DNA of 64,000 bases from DATASD01 sp035478835 (GTDB taxonomy: Bacteria; Patescibacteriota; Saccharimonadia; Saccharimonadales; UBA4665): NCBI GenBank assembly GCA_035478835.1, contig DATIJH010000002.1:310001-374000 (forward strand). The letters are read 5' to 3'. The notes beneath the pieces were generated by a model. It ran no database searches and was not told the origin of the DNA. It was given only the letters and a program-made list of their open reading frames with translations. The position numbers and the translations under genes were made by a program. Positions within the stretch are counted from its first letter, which is position 1; each line of letters begins with the position of its first letter. Below, one piece after another: positions 51,789 through 59,828 of this stretch.

Positions 51789-52292
51789 TTACGCTAGATA
51801 AAACCGGCAGTGATACAAGCTCATCGCCGCCGCTTGCACAACATTAAATGATTCTTTACTCCCGAACATTGGGATTTCGAGAATGCTGTCCATTTGGGCA
51901 AGAATCTCTGGTTCGACACCTTCGACTTCGCGGCCAACCAAGAGCGCGATTTTTTCTGGCGGCTTGTAATGGGGCAAGCGGATTGCGCGCGGCGCCTGCT
52001 CGATGGCGGCAATGGTAAAGCCGTCAGCACGCAACCGAGCCAGGACCGCATCGAGCGAATCGTGGTGCTGCCAGGCTACGTGGTGCTCGGCGTCAAGCGC
52101 AGTTTTATGAATTTGGCGATCAATTTTGGCAGCCAGGTGCGGCAAACGCGGATCGTTATGCGCAAGCTGCGGATACGGCGTATATCCGGTCAAAAATACC
52201 ATTTGCACGCCCAAACCTTCTGCCGTGCGCAGCAGCGAGCCAACATTGTGACAGCTCCGCAAATTATGTGCGATAAGAATAATGTGCCGCAT
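51789..52292 (-). CDS. SpoU/TrmH family RNA methyltransferase
   Basis: 167 residues with the SPOUT trefoil-knot motifs: HNLRSCHNVGSLLRTAEGLG (motif 1), ALLVGREVEGVEPEILAQ (motif 2) and IPMFGSKESFNVVQAAAMSLYHC (motif 3). Methylates 2'-O of ribose in tRNA or rRNA; the specific position cannot be told and no extra RNA-binding domain is present, as in TrmL-type enzymes. TATACT on the minus strand ends 6 bases before the ATG. Confidence 0.92.
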   Translation of the reverse strand: MRHIILIAHNLRSCHNVGSLLRTAEGLGVQMVFLTGYTPYPQLAHNDPRLPHLAAKIDRQIHKTALDAEHHVAWQHHDSLDAVLARLRADGFTIAAIEQAPRAIRLPHYKPPEKIALLVGREVEGVEPEILAQMDSILEIPMFGSKESFNVVQAAAMSLYHCRFYLA

Positions 52293-52327
52293 GCCATAAG
52301 TATACGGGCCGTTGACTAACGCTGCAA

Positions 52328-53161
52328 TTACTCTGGCAATGGTAATTCAAGGTCGAGTAGTTCGGAAACGCAGGCAGCGTATTGAATTTGCCGCGCTGTA
52401 TCGCGGCGAGCGTTGTCTTCGGGGTTAAAAAAGTCAGAGTCCATAAATGTCTTGTTGTTGGCGAGCTCATCGAGCACCATATGCACACCGGCTGCTGGCA
52501 CGCCAAGGTTTGTTGAAGCGGCGAAAACAAGTCCGGTTTCCATTTCTACGCCGCCATAACCATCAAGCTGCCAGAGTCGGACGTCGTCGGCCGTCTCGGC
52601 GAGGACCATTTCGCAAGTGGTTGTTTTGACGTCCCAAACAGTCGTGCCGGTAATATTTGCAAGCTGGCTCGTCCGCCACAGCAGCGAGCTATACAGCTCC
52701 GGGTCTGGCCTAAATATACGGTCTAAGTTGGTCCGATCGTAGGCGGCAGCGTTATCGTTGCCATGAACGGCGTTCGGCGCAATGAGATCGCCGGTACGCA
52801 TCATTGGCGCTAATCCGCCCGCCGTGCCCAAAATGATATTTTTCTTCGAGCCGAGCACTGAGCCGATGTGCACGTACTGACTCATAACAGCGGTTCCCAT
52901 AACCGGCGCATACCAATATCGCTTTGATGTGTCGCGGCCGTCTGGCACGGTGAACTCGTAGCAGTGACCTAAAAATGTGCGGTCGATTTTTTCTACCCTC
53001 GTTTCAACATCTAATGCTTCGAGTATTTCGCGCAGATATGGCAGATGGCGTGCCTCGGCGTTTAAGTCCCAAGTGCTTACGGCAAGCAATCCGTCAACAC
53101 GGTAATCATCGGGCAAATTAAACTGCTGCCGAAACTCGGCCGCCCCGTTGGTTTTGTACAT
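52328..53161 (-). CDS. Nucleoside phosphorylase/hydrolase superfamily protein
   Basis: 277 residues of the PNP/UDP phosphorylase fold. Landmarks: VMGTAVMSQYVHIG, LGTAGGLAPMMRTGDLI (phosphate/ribose loop), and GGVEMETGLVFAASTNLGVPAAG holding the EMET-type ribose motif. Substrate may be purine nucleosides or methylthioadenosine/S-adenosylhomocysteine; sequence alone does not decide. TATAGT on the minus strand ends 7 bases before the ATG, so leaderless. A scavenging enzyme suits a bacterium without purine synthesis. Confidence 0.85.
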   Translation of the reverse strand: MYKTNGAAEFRQQFNLPDDYRVDGLLAVSTWDLNAEARHLPYLREILEALDVETRVEKIDRTFLGHCYEFTVPDGRDTSKRYWYAPVMGTAVMSQYVHIGSVLGSKKNIILGTAGGLAPMMRTGDLIAPNAVHGNDNAAAYDRTNLDRIFRPDPELYSSLLWRTSQLANITGTTVWDVKTTTCEMVLAETADDVRLWQLDGYGGVEMETGLVFAASTNLGVPAAGVHMVLDELANNKTFMDSDFFNPEDNARRDTARQIQYAACVSELLDLELPLPE

Positions 53162-53238
53162 GCGCGCTACTATACCATAAGTTTTGTGCGCATACTACAA
53201 GGTCGCGGTTGGCAAGCTGCTTGTGGTACAATGCAGGT

Positions 53239-54843
53239 ATGGAACAGGATGATGCCCGCATTGAGGCGGAGCGCCAGACGCAGCACCGCGCGCAAGTATT
53301 GGGTTTGTCGTACCTCGACACCAACGCGATGGAGTCGCACCCGCTCTACAAAGACATCATTCCGGTGCAAGAAATGTACGACAAGCGGGTCATCCCCATT
53401 ACCGCCGATATCAGCAAAATCTTATTTGGTATTACAACCACCACTTCGCAGCAAACAATCAATGATCTGCGGCAGCGTTTTGCCGACCGCGTCGTAACTT
53501 TCGCCATTATTTCGGATAATGGGTACCGCGATTATCTGCGCTTGTACAATCCGCCCAAACAGGTCGTGTACCAGGACATTGCATTCAGTAAAGAAAGCGG
53601 CAGTGAATTGTACAAGACCGTTTCGGCCACGCTCGATCAAGTGCGGTCGGACGATGTTTTGGCATATCTCGTAAAGCAGGCGTACCAGTTAAAGGCATCG
53701 GACATTCACCTTGAAAACCAGGCCGAAGGTGTGCGCATTCGTTTTCGCGTCGATGGCGTGCTGCACCCGATCGCGCAATTGTCGCACCAAAAGTATCATC
53801 AATTGTTGTCCTCGATTGCCGTAGCCGCCAACGTTTCGACCGGCATCGAAGAGGCGCAAACCGGCCATATCAACAAAGAATACCACATGGCCACCGGCGA
53901 GGACGTGACTGTTAACTTGCGCGTCGAGACCGTGCCGACGGTGTTCGGCCAAGACGTAGTGATGCGTTTGTTTACGCTTAAAATGGAGCTGCTTAAACTC
54001 GATAACCTCAGTTTGTCCGACCGTGAGCGCGCCGTGGTTGACGACATTATTAGTCACCCAACCGGCATGGTGCTGGTCGTTGGTCCGACCGGTTCCGGTA
54101 AAACCACCACGCTGTACTCTATCTTAAACACGCTGAACTCCGATGAGCGCAAAATATTGACGCTTGAGGATCCGGTCGAGTACGTCATGCCAGGTATTGT
54201 GCAAATACCAGTGCAAGGCGATCAGAATGCCGCCGGTTTTGCCGAGCACTTGCGTGCAGTGCTACGCCTTGACCCGGACATCGTCATGGTTGGTGAGATT
54301 CGCGACCAAGATACGGCGAAAACCGCGCTGCAGGCGGCGTTGACCGGCCACTTGGTAATGAGCACGTTCCACGCCTCCAGTGCTGCGGCGGCTCTGACGC
54401 GCATGCTGGACTTCATCGGCATTAACCCGTTATTCTCGTCGGCTATTCGGCTTGTGATGGCCCAGCGATTGGTACGCAAGCTCGACCCGGATACGCGCCA
54501 GCCGTACCAGCCGGATGACGCGCTGAAGGCGCAGCTGCAAGCCGTTATTAATACTTTGCCGCCAGGTGTTGACCGCCCAGACGTTAATCAGGTAACACTG
54601 TACAAGCCGGGCACCTCCGATAAAAACCCGTTTGGTTATGCCGGGCAAATGCCTATCCGCGAGCAATTGCAAATGACGCCGGGCATTCAGCAGATTCTCA
54701 AGCTTCCGCCAAACCAAATTACCACTGAAATGCTACAGGACAAGGCCATAGAAGATGGCATGCTTACCATGCTGCAAGACGGCATCTTGAAAGCTTTTGC
54801 CGGCATTACGACAATCGAAGAAGTATACCGCGTCGTTGCCTAG
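53239..54843 (+). CDS. Type II secretion/type IV pilus assembly ATPase, GspE/PilB type
   Basis: 534 residues: N-terminal GspE-N-like domain (about 60-130), linker, then the hexameric ATPase core with Walker A GPTGSGKT (282-289), Asp box LEDPVEY, Walker B-His segment and HLVMSTFHAS. The Cys-rich zinc subdomain of many GspE/PilB proteins is absent: the region after VRKLDPDTRQPY has no Cys. Likely drives type IV pilus assembly, since Saccharibacteria carry pili, but no pilin is in the window. TACAAT (53227-53232) ends 6 bases before ATG 53239. Confidence 0.9.
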   Translation: MEQDDARIEAERQTQHRAQVLGLSYLDTNAMESHPLYKDIIPVQEMYDKRVIPITADISKILFGITTTTSQQTINDLRQRFADRVVTFAIISDNGYRDYLRLYNPPKQVVYQDIAFSKESGSELYKTVSATLDQVRSDDVLAYLVKQAYQLKASDIHLENQAEGVRIRFRVDGVLHPIAQLSHQKYHQLLSSIAVAANVSTGIEEAQTGHINKEYHMATGEDVTVNLRVETVPTVFGQDVVMRLFTLKMELLKLDNLSLSDRERAVVDDIISHPTGMVLVVGPTGSGKTTTLYSILNTLNSDERKILTLEDPVEYVMPGIVQIPVQGDQNAAGFAEHLRAVLRLDPDIVMVGEIRDQDTAKTALQAALTGHLVMSTFHASSAAAALTRMLDFIGINPLFSSAIRLVMAQRLVRKLDPDTRQPYQPDDALKAQLQAVINTLPPGVDRPDVNQVTLYKPGTSDKNPFGYAGQMPIREQLQMTPGIQQILKLPPNQITTEMLQDKAIEDGMLTMLQDGILKAFAGITTIEEVYRVVA

Positions 54844-55373
54844 TGCTGATTGGGCATCATAGCGCAGTCGGGGACGCCGTTAGGAATTTGCGCGGTAAAT
54901 TGGGCAGCTTGGGCACCAAGCGCAACATAACCGTCAACCGGGTGAATTTCGGTGGCGCCAACTTTGCCAATTGTCATGTTGCCGATCTGGGCGACGCAGT
55001 ATAAAGCAAACGGCGTTTCGGGCTGTAGTTCGCCGACTGGCGTGCCCGTAAGTTCCCGCTTTTCATAGACGTCAACGCCAGAATCGGTGCAGCTGGTTCG
55101 GGTTTCGTACACATAATAACCAGTGCCGCCAGGTTGCTGACCGAAAAGCGGCAATCGGGTAGCATCACACGGGGCACCAGATTTTTTGGGCCACTCGGTA
55201 GAAGTAGTGATCGAAGGGGTCGTGGTAGCTGGCGTTTCGGTTGTGGCGCTCGGCGGCGTTGCTACAACTTCCTGCGCATACGCGCAACCGCTTAAAGTGA
55301 GGGCGCCTACGCCGCCAACAATAATTCCATCTATGACACGCTTGTAATGAGGGTATTCGTGACTTCGGCTCAT
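54840..55373 (-). CDS. Small lipoprotein, function unknown
   Basis: 177 residues. N-terminal basic segment, hydrophobic core (about 14-30) and lipobox LSGC (Cys about 29) indicate a lipid-anchored exported protein, followed by a Thr/Pro-rich linker and a Cys-poor domain with GELQPETPFALYCVAQIG. No family recognised. ATG preceded by TAGGAG and by a promoter-like TTGTAG-17-TATACA on the minus strand. Convergent with pilB, overlapping it by 4 bases. Confidence 0.75.
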   Translation of the reverse strand: MSRSHEYPHYKRVIDGIIVGGVGALTLSGCAYAQEVVATPPSATTETPATTTPSITTSTEWPKKSGAPCDATRLPLFGQQPGGTGYYVYETRTSCTDSGVDVYEKRELTGTPVGELQPETPFALYCVAQIGNMTIGKVGATEIHPVDGYVALGAQAAQFTAQIPNGVPDCAMMPNQH

Positions 55374-55501
55374 AACAACTCCTAATAAGGTTTAATGTAT
55401 ATTACCATAAAAACTACAAAATTACAATTTTCCGGCGACCTAAGAGGGGTTGCTACTGCACAATAGTACGCCTGTTGAGCGCAAAAATTACACCTCTCCT
55501 T

Positions 55502-56635
55502 CTAAATAATAACCTTGGCGATTGCCGGCACGAGGCGTTCATCAAGTACGCTCGGCAGGATTTCGTCCGGAGCAGGGTTGGCGATAAGCCCGGCCAGGAC
55601 TTCGGCGGCGGCAATTTTGTGCGCATCGGTAATGGTTTTGACGCGGTTATCGAGTGCGCCGCGGAAAATACCAGGGAAGGCCAGCGCGTTATTCACCTGA
55701 TTAGGGAAATCGCTGCGCCCGGTGGCAATAATGGCCGCGCCGGCTTCGTGTGCCAAATCGGGCATAATTTCTGGCGTGGGATTGGCCATCGCAAAAATGA
55801 TCGCGTCTTTAGACATGCTGCGTACCATGTCTGGCGTCAGCAAACCGGGCTGCGATACGCCGATAAAAACGTCGGCGCCCTGTAGTGCGTCGGCCAACGT
55901 GCCCTCTACGTTGTTCTTGTTAGTGAACTCGAGCAACTGCTTTTTCTCGGCCGAAAGGTCTGCTCGGCCCGCACTGATGATGCCCCGGCTGTCAACGGCG
56001 ATAATCTCCGGCTCGGCGTACTCGTGCAGCAATTTCATGATTGCCGTGCCCGCGGCACCAGCGCCCACCACTACAATCCGCGTGTTCTTTAGCTCACGGC
56101 CGGTGATTTTGCAGGCGTTGATAAGGCCGGCGAGCGTCACGATGGCCGTGCCGTGCTGGTCGTCGTGCATGACCGGAATGTCGAGCTCGCGCTTTAGTCG
56201 TTCCTCGATCTCAAAGCAAAGCGGCGCAGCGATGTCCTCAAGGTTGATGCCGCCAAAGCTGGGCGCGATCGCCTTGACCGCGGCTACGATTTCGTCGGCA
56301 GTGTGCACGTCGAGCACAATCGGCACGGCGTCGATGTTCGCAAAGTGCTTGAACAGCATGGCTTTGCCTTCCATGACGGGCAATGCGCCGTAAGGGCCGA
56401 TGTTGCCCAGTCCCAAAACAGCGGTGCCGTCGCTAATTACGGCTACATTGTTGTTGAGCCAGGTATAGTCGCGTGCCTCGTCCGGATGCTCGGCCGCATA
56501 ACTCGAAACCGCCGCCACACCGGGCGTGTAATAAATGCTTAGTTTTTCGCGGCTATCCAGCTCGTCTTTGAGCGCGATGCCGATTTTACCGCGCAGCTCG
56601 CGGTGCTTTTTGAGTGCTTCTTCGCCGTAATTCAT
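55502..56635 (-). CDS. NAD(P)-dependent malic enzyme
   Basis: 377 residues: oxidative decarboxylation of malate to pyruvate. YYTPGVAAVS near the N-terminus (catalytic Tyr), INLEDIAAPLCFEIE and VMHDDQHGTAIV (metal-binding), Rossmann motif VVVGAGAAGTAIMKLL and ANPTPEIMPD. Start 56635 begins NYGEEALKKHRELRGK, as in bacterial homologs, and TACAAT on the minus strand (56645-56650) ends 9 bases before it; the in-frame ATG at 56659 would place the promoter inside the gene. Provides pyruvate and reducing power. Confidence 0.93.
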   Translation of the reverse strand: MNYGEEALKKHRELRGKIGIALKDELDSREKLSIYYTPGVAAVSSYAAEHPDEARDYTWLNNNVAVISDGTAVLGLGNIGPYGALPVMEGKAMLFKHFANIDAVPIVLDVHTADEIVAAVKAIAPSFGGINLEDIAAPLCFEIEERLKRELDIPVMHDDQHGTAIVTLAGLINACKITGRELKNTRIVVVGAGAAGTAIMKLLHEYAEPEIIAVDSRGIISAGRADLSAEKKQLLEFTNKNNVEGTLADALQGADVFIGVSQPGLLTPDMVRSMSKDAIIFAMANPTPEIMPDLAHEAGAAIIATGRSDFPNQVNNALAFPGIFRGALDNRVKTITDAHKIAAAEVLAGLIANPAPDEILPSVLDERLVPAIAKVII

Positions 56636-56721
56636 ACTCAGCGTATTGTACAGACCCATGCCGCTTGTTGGAAGAGCTAAAAATTGCTACGCTTCTACAG
56701 AATTAACAAAGGAGCGGAGTT

Positions 56722-57615
56722 ATGGTGAGCCCTGAAAATGCGTCTTTTGCTGCAACGCTGGCGGAGCATCGCCAGCAAACAGAAGTTCCATCCGAGATAA
56801 TTGTGCGTGCGCTTGGCACTCCGGCGCTCACTTCATCCCGTGTTGCCGTGCGTTTGCGCGGCGGCTACGTCACCGAATGCGCGGTGGCGAGCCAGCGGAC
56901 CGGCAAAGTAGTCTCGTTGTTTGAAACTCAGGAGGAGCAGCTCACCATGCCCGAGCCCGCCGCCAGTCATACCACATGCGCTGTCGAAGGCTTAGATGCG
57001 GACGACGAGGAAGGCTTTGCGCGCTGGGTCGATTACAGGCCGGTCACAAATGGCAAAACTGCACATGTGCCTATTATTGCTTTGCAGGCTGACGTTGGCG
57101 ACGGGCCGTTCGGCTTGCGCAAGATCGTAGGATTACAGGATTCGGGGCTGACCACGACCTCAATACTCTGTAATCGTACGGCCGAACCACAAAAGGCGGC
57201 CCTTGGCGAGCATTATTGTTTCGATCTTCATGGCAACAGTTTGCAAGGAGTTGCTATTAATGGGCTGCGGATGGGGCGGCATCGATCCGGCAGAGCACTC
57301 CAGGCGCGTTTAGAAGACGGTGCGCCGAGCTTTTTTGCCGGTTATCAAGGCAGCGCGTTGCTTGATTTTCCCGACGGGCGACATGTGGTCCTCAGTGCAG
57401 TCGCTAGCACCGGTGTACAGAACAAAAACGGCCGCATACAGATTCCTGACAGCCGCATTGGCATGATGCTTTGGCACCAGCCTGATTCGTCTAAGTTTTG
57501 TCTTGAGCCCACACTACGCCATTATGATACCGAGCACAGACGCATGGCTACCGGCAGTGTGGTGCTGCCGCCGGATCATGTCGTGGCGCTCACTACGATC
57601 ATCAATGCAAAATAG
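56722..57615 (+). CDS. Orphan protein, possibly galactose-mutarotase-like
   Basis: 297 residues, soluble. The N-terminus (VRLRGGYVTECAV) and the segment ILCNRTAEPQKAALGEHYCFDLHG loosely recall aldose-1-epimerase/mutarotase proteins, where a HxYF-type segment carries an active-site His, but the rest gives no clear support. Alternatively an unknown beta-sandwich protein. Start follows AAAGGAGCGGAG at good spacing. Lies between malic enzyme and rplS with no sign of an operon. Confidence 0.55.
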   Translation: MVSPENASFAATLAEHRQQTEVPSEIIVRALGTPALTSSRVAVRLRGGYVTECAVASQRTGKVVSLFETQEEQLTMPEPAASHTTCAVEGLDADDEEGFARWVDYRPVTNGKTAHVPIIALQADVGDGPFGLRKIVGLQDSGLTTTSILCNRTAEPQKAALGEHYCFDLHGNSLQGVAINGLRMGRHRSGRALQARLEDGAPSFFAGYQGSALLDFPDGRHVVLSAVASTGVQNKNGRIQIPDSRIGMMLWHQPDSSKFCLEPTLRHYDTEHRRMATGSVVLPPDHVVALTTIINAK

Positions 57616-57651
57616 CTGCTATAAGGGCTTTTCGTGCCGCACCAGATGTGT

Positions 57652-57657
57652 TATACT
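57652..57657 (+). promoter_or_regulatory. -10 box of rplS
   Basis: TATACT 38 bases before the L19 ATG, giving a leader of about 30 bases with AAGGTTATTAGG before the start. The -35 region is poor (TTTTCG-like). Confidence 0.4.
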
Positions 57658-57694
57658 TGTGAAAACGCAATTAGTAATGTAAGGTTATTAGGTT

Positions 57695-58213
57695 ATGCAA
57701 TCTATTGTCCAAAAAATTGAAGAGAAGTACAAGAAGTCTGCCGTTGTTGATGTAAAAAGCGGTGACAACGTTCGCGTGCACCAAAAAATCCGCGAAGGCA
57801 ACAAAGAGCGCGTGCAGATTTTCCAGGGTTTGGTTATCCGCACCGACCGCAAAGGCAGCCACACCAGCCGCATCACTGTTCGCCGCATTTCAAGCGGTAT
57901 CGGCGTCGAAAAGAGCTTTTTGCTCCACAGCCCGCTCGTACTGAAGGTTGAAGTTACCAAGCGCAGCAAAGTGCGCCGCAACTACCTCAGCTACATGCGC
58001 AGCTTGACCGGTAAGGCCGCCCGTCTGACTGGCGTTGACTTTGACCGCAATGCCGTTAACGCTATCCACGACACCAAAGCCGAGGAAGAAGAAGTCAAAC
58101 TGCACGAACAAACCGCTGCTGCTGCCGAAGCTGACGCCGAAGCAAAGGCCGCCAAAGATGCAGAGCTCGACGCTAAAGCCGAGGCCGTAAAAGCCGCTCA
58201 CGAACAAGCGTAA
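57695..58213 (+). CDS. rplS: Ribosomal protein L19 with a long C-terminal tail
   Basis: 172 residues against the usual 115. The core (1-115) carries the conserved VRVHQKIREGNKERVQIFQG and GIGVEKSFLLHSPLV segments. Residues about 120-172 form an Ala/Glu/Lys/Asp-rich helical tail (AAAAEADAEAKAAKDAELDAK). L19 sits at the 30S-50S interface, so such a tail could reach the small subunit or factor-binding area. A strong intrinsic terminator follows. Confidence 0.95.
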   Translation: MQSIVQKIEEKYKKSAVVDVKSGDNVRVHQKIREGNKERVQIFQGLVIRTDRKGSHTSRITVRRISSGIGVEKSFLLHSPLVLKVEVTKRSKVRRNYLSYMRSLTGKAARLTGVDFDRNAVNAIHDTKAEEEEVKLHEQTAAAAEADAEAKAAKDAELDAKAEAVKAAHEQA

Positions 58214-58228
58214 GTTACCAAAGAGCCA

Positions 58229-58260
58229 TAAAATAATCCGGATCACTCCGGATTATTTTA
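58229..58260. terminator. Strong intrinsic terminator after rplS
   Basis: Perfect 14-bp stem (TAAAATAATCCGGA, TCAC loop, mirrored arm), AT-rich at the base so it can act in both directions for rplS and the convergent gene at 58277. Confidence 0.9.
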
Positions 58261-58276
58261 TTTGTGTAAGATCGAC

Positions 58277-58759
58277 CTACAGGCGCACGTTACTCTCCGT
58301 GCAAACTACCGTTTGTCCTGCAAAAGAACCACTTACGAATTCGACGGTGTCCACTAGAATTGCGGCAGCCCCATGGCTTATCTGAATTTCGCCCTTTCTG
58401 CTTAGCTCGTCGTTGAATGCACCGAGTCTATAGACGAAAGTTTTGTCGACGGTTGCGTCCACCGCAGGACGGATACCGTGCGCGTCGTTGGCTTCTATAT
58501 GAAAATGCGTGCGGACATCGTTGATATTATAATCCCCGGAAACGCTTGCGATGAATGACAAATTCTTTGCATCATATTCAGAAGTGCATGAAAGGTTATT
58601 GACGGCTTTTGGGGCATTGGCGCCGCAAGAAGGGTCAAATGCACCGGTGCCCAGCAGCGTCGCACCCAGCGCAAGTGCGCCCGCTCTTAAACCGAGGCCG
58701 ATTGCTCGTCTCCCTGGTGTTTGTTCTCTTGGTTCTGTGCTTGTCTCGTGTTGAGTCAT
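58277..58759 (-). CDS. Exported protein of unknown function
   Basis: 160 residues. A Thr/Gln/Glu-rich N-terminus, twin-Arg-like RRAIGLGLR before a hydrophobic stretch (about 20-40), then DPSCGA with a Cys at about 44. This might be a lipoprotein or Tat-like signal, although the Cys is not in a classic lipobox. The mature part is beta-rich with IEANDAHGIRP and two further Cys that may form a disulfide. ATG 58759 follows AGGAGGAATT. Confidence 0.7.
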   Translation of the reverse strand: MTQHETSTEPREQTPGRRAIGLGLRAGALALGATLLGTGAFDPSCGANAPKAVNNLSCTSEYDAKNLSFIASVSGDYNINDVRTHFHIEANDAHGIRPAVDATVDKTFVYRLGAFNDELSRKGEIQISHGAAAILVDTVEFVSGSFAGQTVVCTESNVRL

Positions 58760-58868
58760 AATTCCTCCTGTCGTTGGTAAAAGCACTTGCAAAACTGCAG
58801 TTAACCATAAGCTTAGTCGGAGTGCAAGCTAACAAAATGTTTTACAACGTTTTTGCGTTTGGAAACTA

Positions 58869-58896
58869 TTTACAGACGGGTAACTTGTGTTATGCT
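58869..58896 (+). promoter_or_regulatory. Promoter of rnhB
   Basis: TTTACA (58869-58874), 16-base spacer, TATGCT (58891-58896), ending 6 bases before the rnhB ATG at 58903. Confidence 0.6.
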
Positions 58897-58902
58897 GGCG
58901 CT

Positions 58903-59466
58903 ATGATCGTGGGGATAGACGAAGTTGGACGTGGGTGTTGGGCTGGACCGCTCGTAGCGGCCGCTGTTGCTTTGGCGGAGCCAATCCCGGGCCTTAAAGA
59001 TTCAAAAAAACTTAGCAAGGCACAACGCGAGCGACTATCTGCGCTGGTATATGAGAAAGCGCAGGCTACCGGCATCGGCTGGGTAAGTCCCGTAGAGATC
59101 GACCAGCTGGGCCTAACTGCGGCCGTTCGTTTGGCCATGCGGCGCGCACTCGAGGCAATCACCGCGCCTTACGACCGTGTTATTATTGACGGCAACCTCA
59201 ATTTTCTGAGTGACAACCCCAAGACCGAGGCGCTCATAAAAGCCGACGACCTTATTCCTGCCGTTAGTGCTGCCAGCATTATTGCCAAGGTTGCCCGCGA
59301 TAACTACATGGCCGCACTTAAAGGCGAATACCAAAAGTACGACTTTGCTAAGCACGTTGGCTATGGCACGGCGCTGCATCGGCAATTGCTTGTGCTGCAC
59401 GGCGTCTCGGACATACATCGCCGATCTTTTAAACCAATCGCGGCATTACTTGCAAGTCAGGCATGA
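58903..59466 (+). CDS. rnhB: Ribonuclease HII
   Basis: 187 residues. Cleaves RNA in RNA-DNA hybrids and removes embedded ribonucleotides. GIDEVGRGCWAGPLVAAAV at residues 4-22 holds the first catalytic Asp/Glu pair (D6, E7), VIIDGNLNFL the next Asp, and KVARDNYMAALKGEYQKYDFAKHVGYGT the C-terminal part. Start fixed by this N-terminus and a leaderless promoter. Overlaps yraN by ATGA; this pair is widely conserved in bacteria. Confidence 0.95.
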   Translation: MIVGIDEVGRGCWAGPLVAAAVALAEPIPGLKDSKKLSKAQRERLSALVYEKAQATGIGWVSPVEIDQLGLTAAVRLAMRRALEAITAPYDRVIIDGNLNFLSDNPKTEALIKADDLIPAVSAASIIAKVARDNYMAALKGEYQKYDFAKHVGYGTALHRQLLVLHGVSDIHRRSFKPIAALLASQA

Positions 59467-59807
59467 CCACTGTTGAAACTGGCCGCCGCGCCGAGAGCGC
59501 AGCTGCGGCATTCTTGGAGCACAAAGGCTACCTGGTCGTCGTGCGCAATTGGCGCACGCGCATGTGCGAAATCGACATCGTTGCCAAACGCGGCCAGGAG
59601 CTTTGTTTTTGCGAGGTCAAATACCGCAAAACCAACCGCCAAGGCAGCGGTCTCGATTACATAACACCTAAAAAGTTAGCGCAAATGCGATTTGCGGCGC
59701 AGTCATGGGTACACGCGCACGGCTGGCGCGGTGAGTATTATTTGGCGGCAATCGAGGTTTCTGGCGAGAGTTTCCGCGTCACCAACGCAATTAAAAATCC
59801 TGGATAG
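59463..59807 (+). CDS. YraN family (UPF0102) nuclease-like protein
   Basis: 114 residues. Nuclease-fold pattern: VVRNWRTRMCEIDIVAKRGQELCFCEVKYR with the D...E-x-K (D in EIDIV, EVK) signature of the PD-(D/E)XK group, preceded by RAESAAAAFLEHKGYL. Thought to act in DNA repair or Holliday junction processing; not experimentally fixed. Translationally coupled to rnhB. Confidence 0.92.
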   Translation: MTTVETGRRAESAAAAFLEHKGYLVVVRNWRTRMCEIDIVAKRGQELCFCEVKYRKTNRQGSGLDYITPKKLAQMRFAAQSWVHAHGWRGEYYLAAIEVSGESFRVTNAIKNPG

Positions 59808-59828
59808 AGGCGGCAATTAGACAGGCGC

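Noticed and set aside
55440..55501. Imperfect dyad between the lipoprotein gene and malic enzyme
   Set aside because: Arms AGAGGGGT and ACACCTCT match 7 of 8 bases but the T-run is missing and the inner stem is bulged, too weak to call.
56636..56659. Eight extra N-terminal residues for malic enzyme
   Set aside because: The TACAAT promoter box is inside this stretch and family members start at the following Met.
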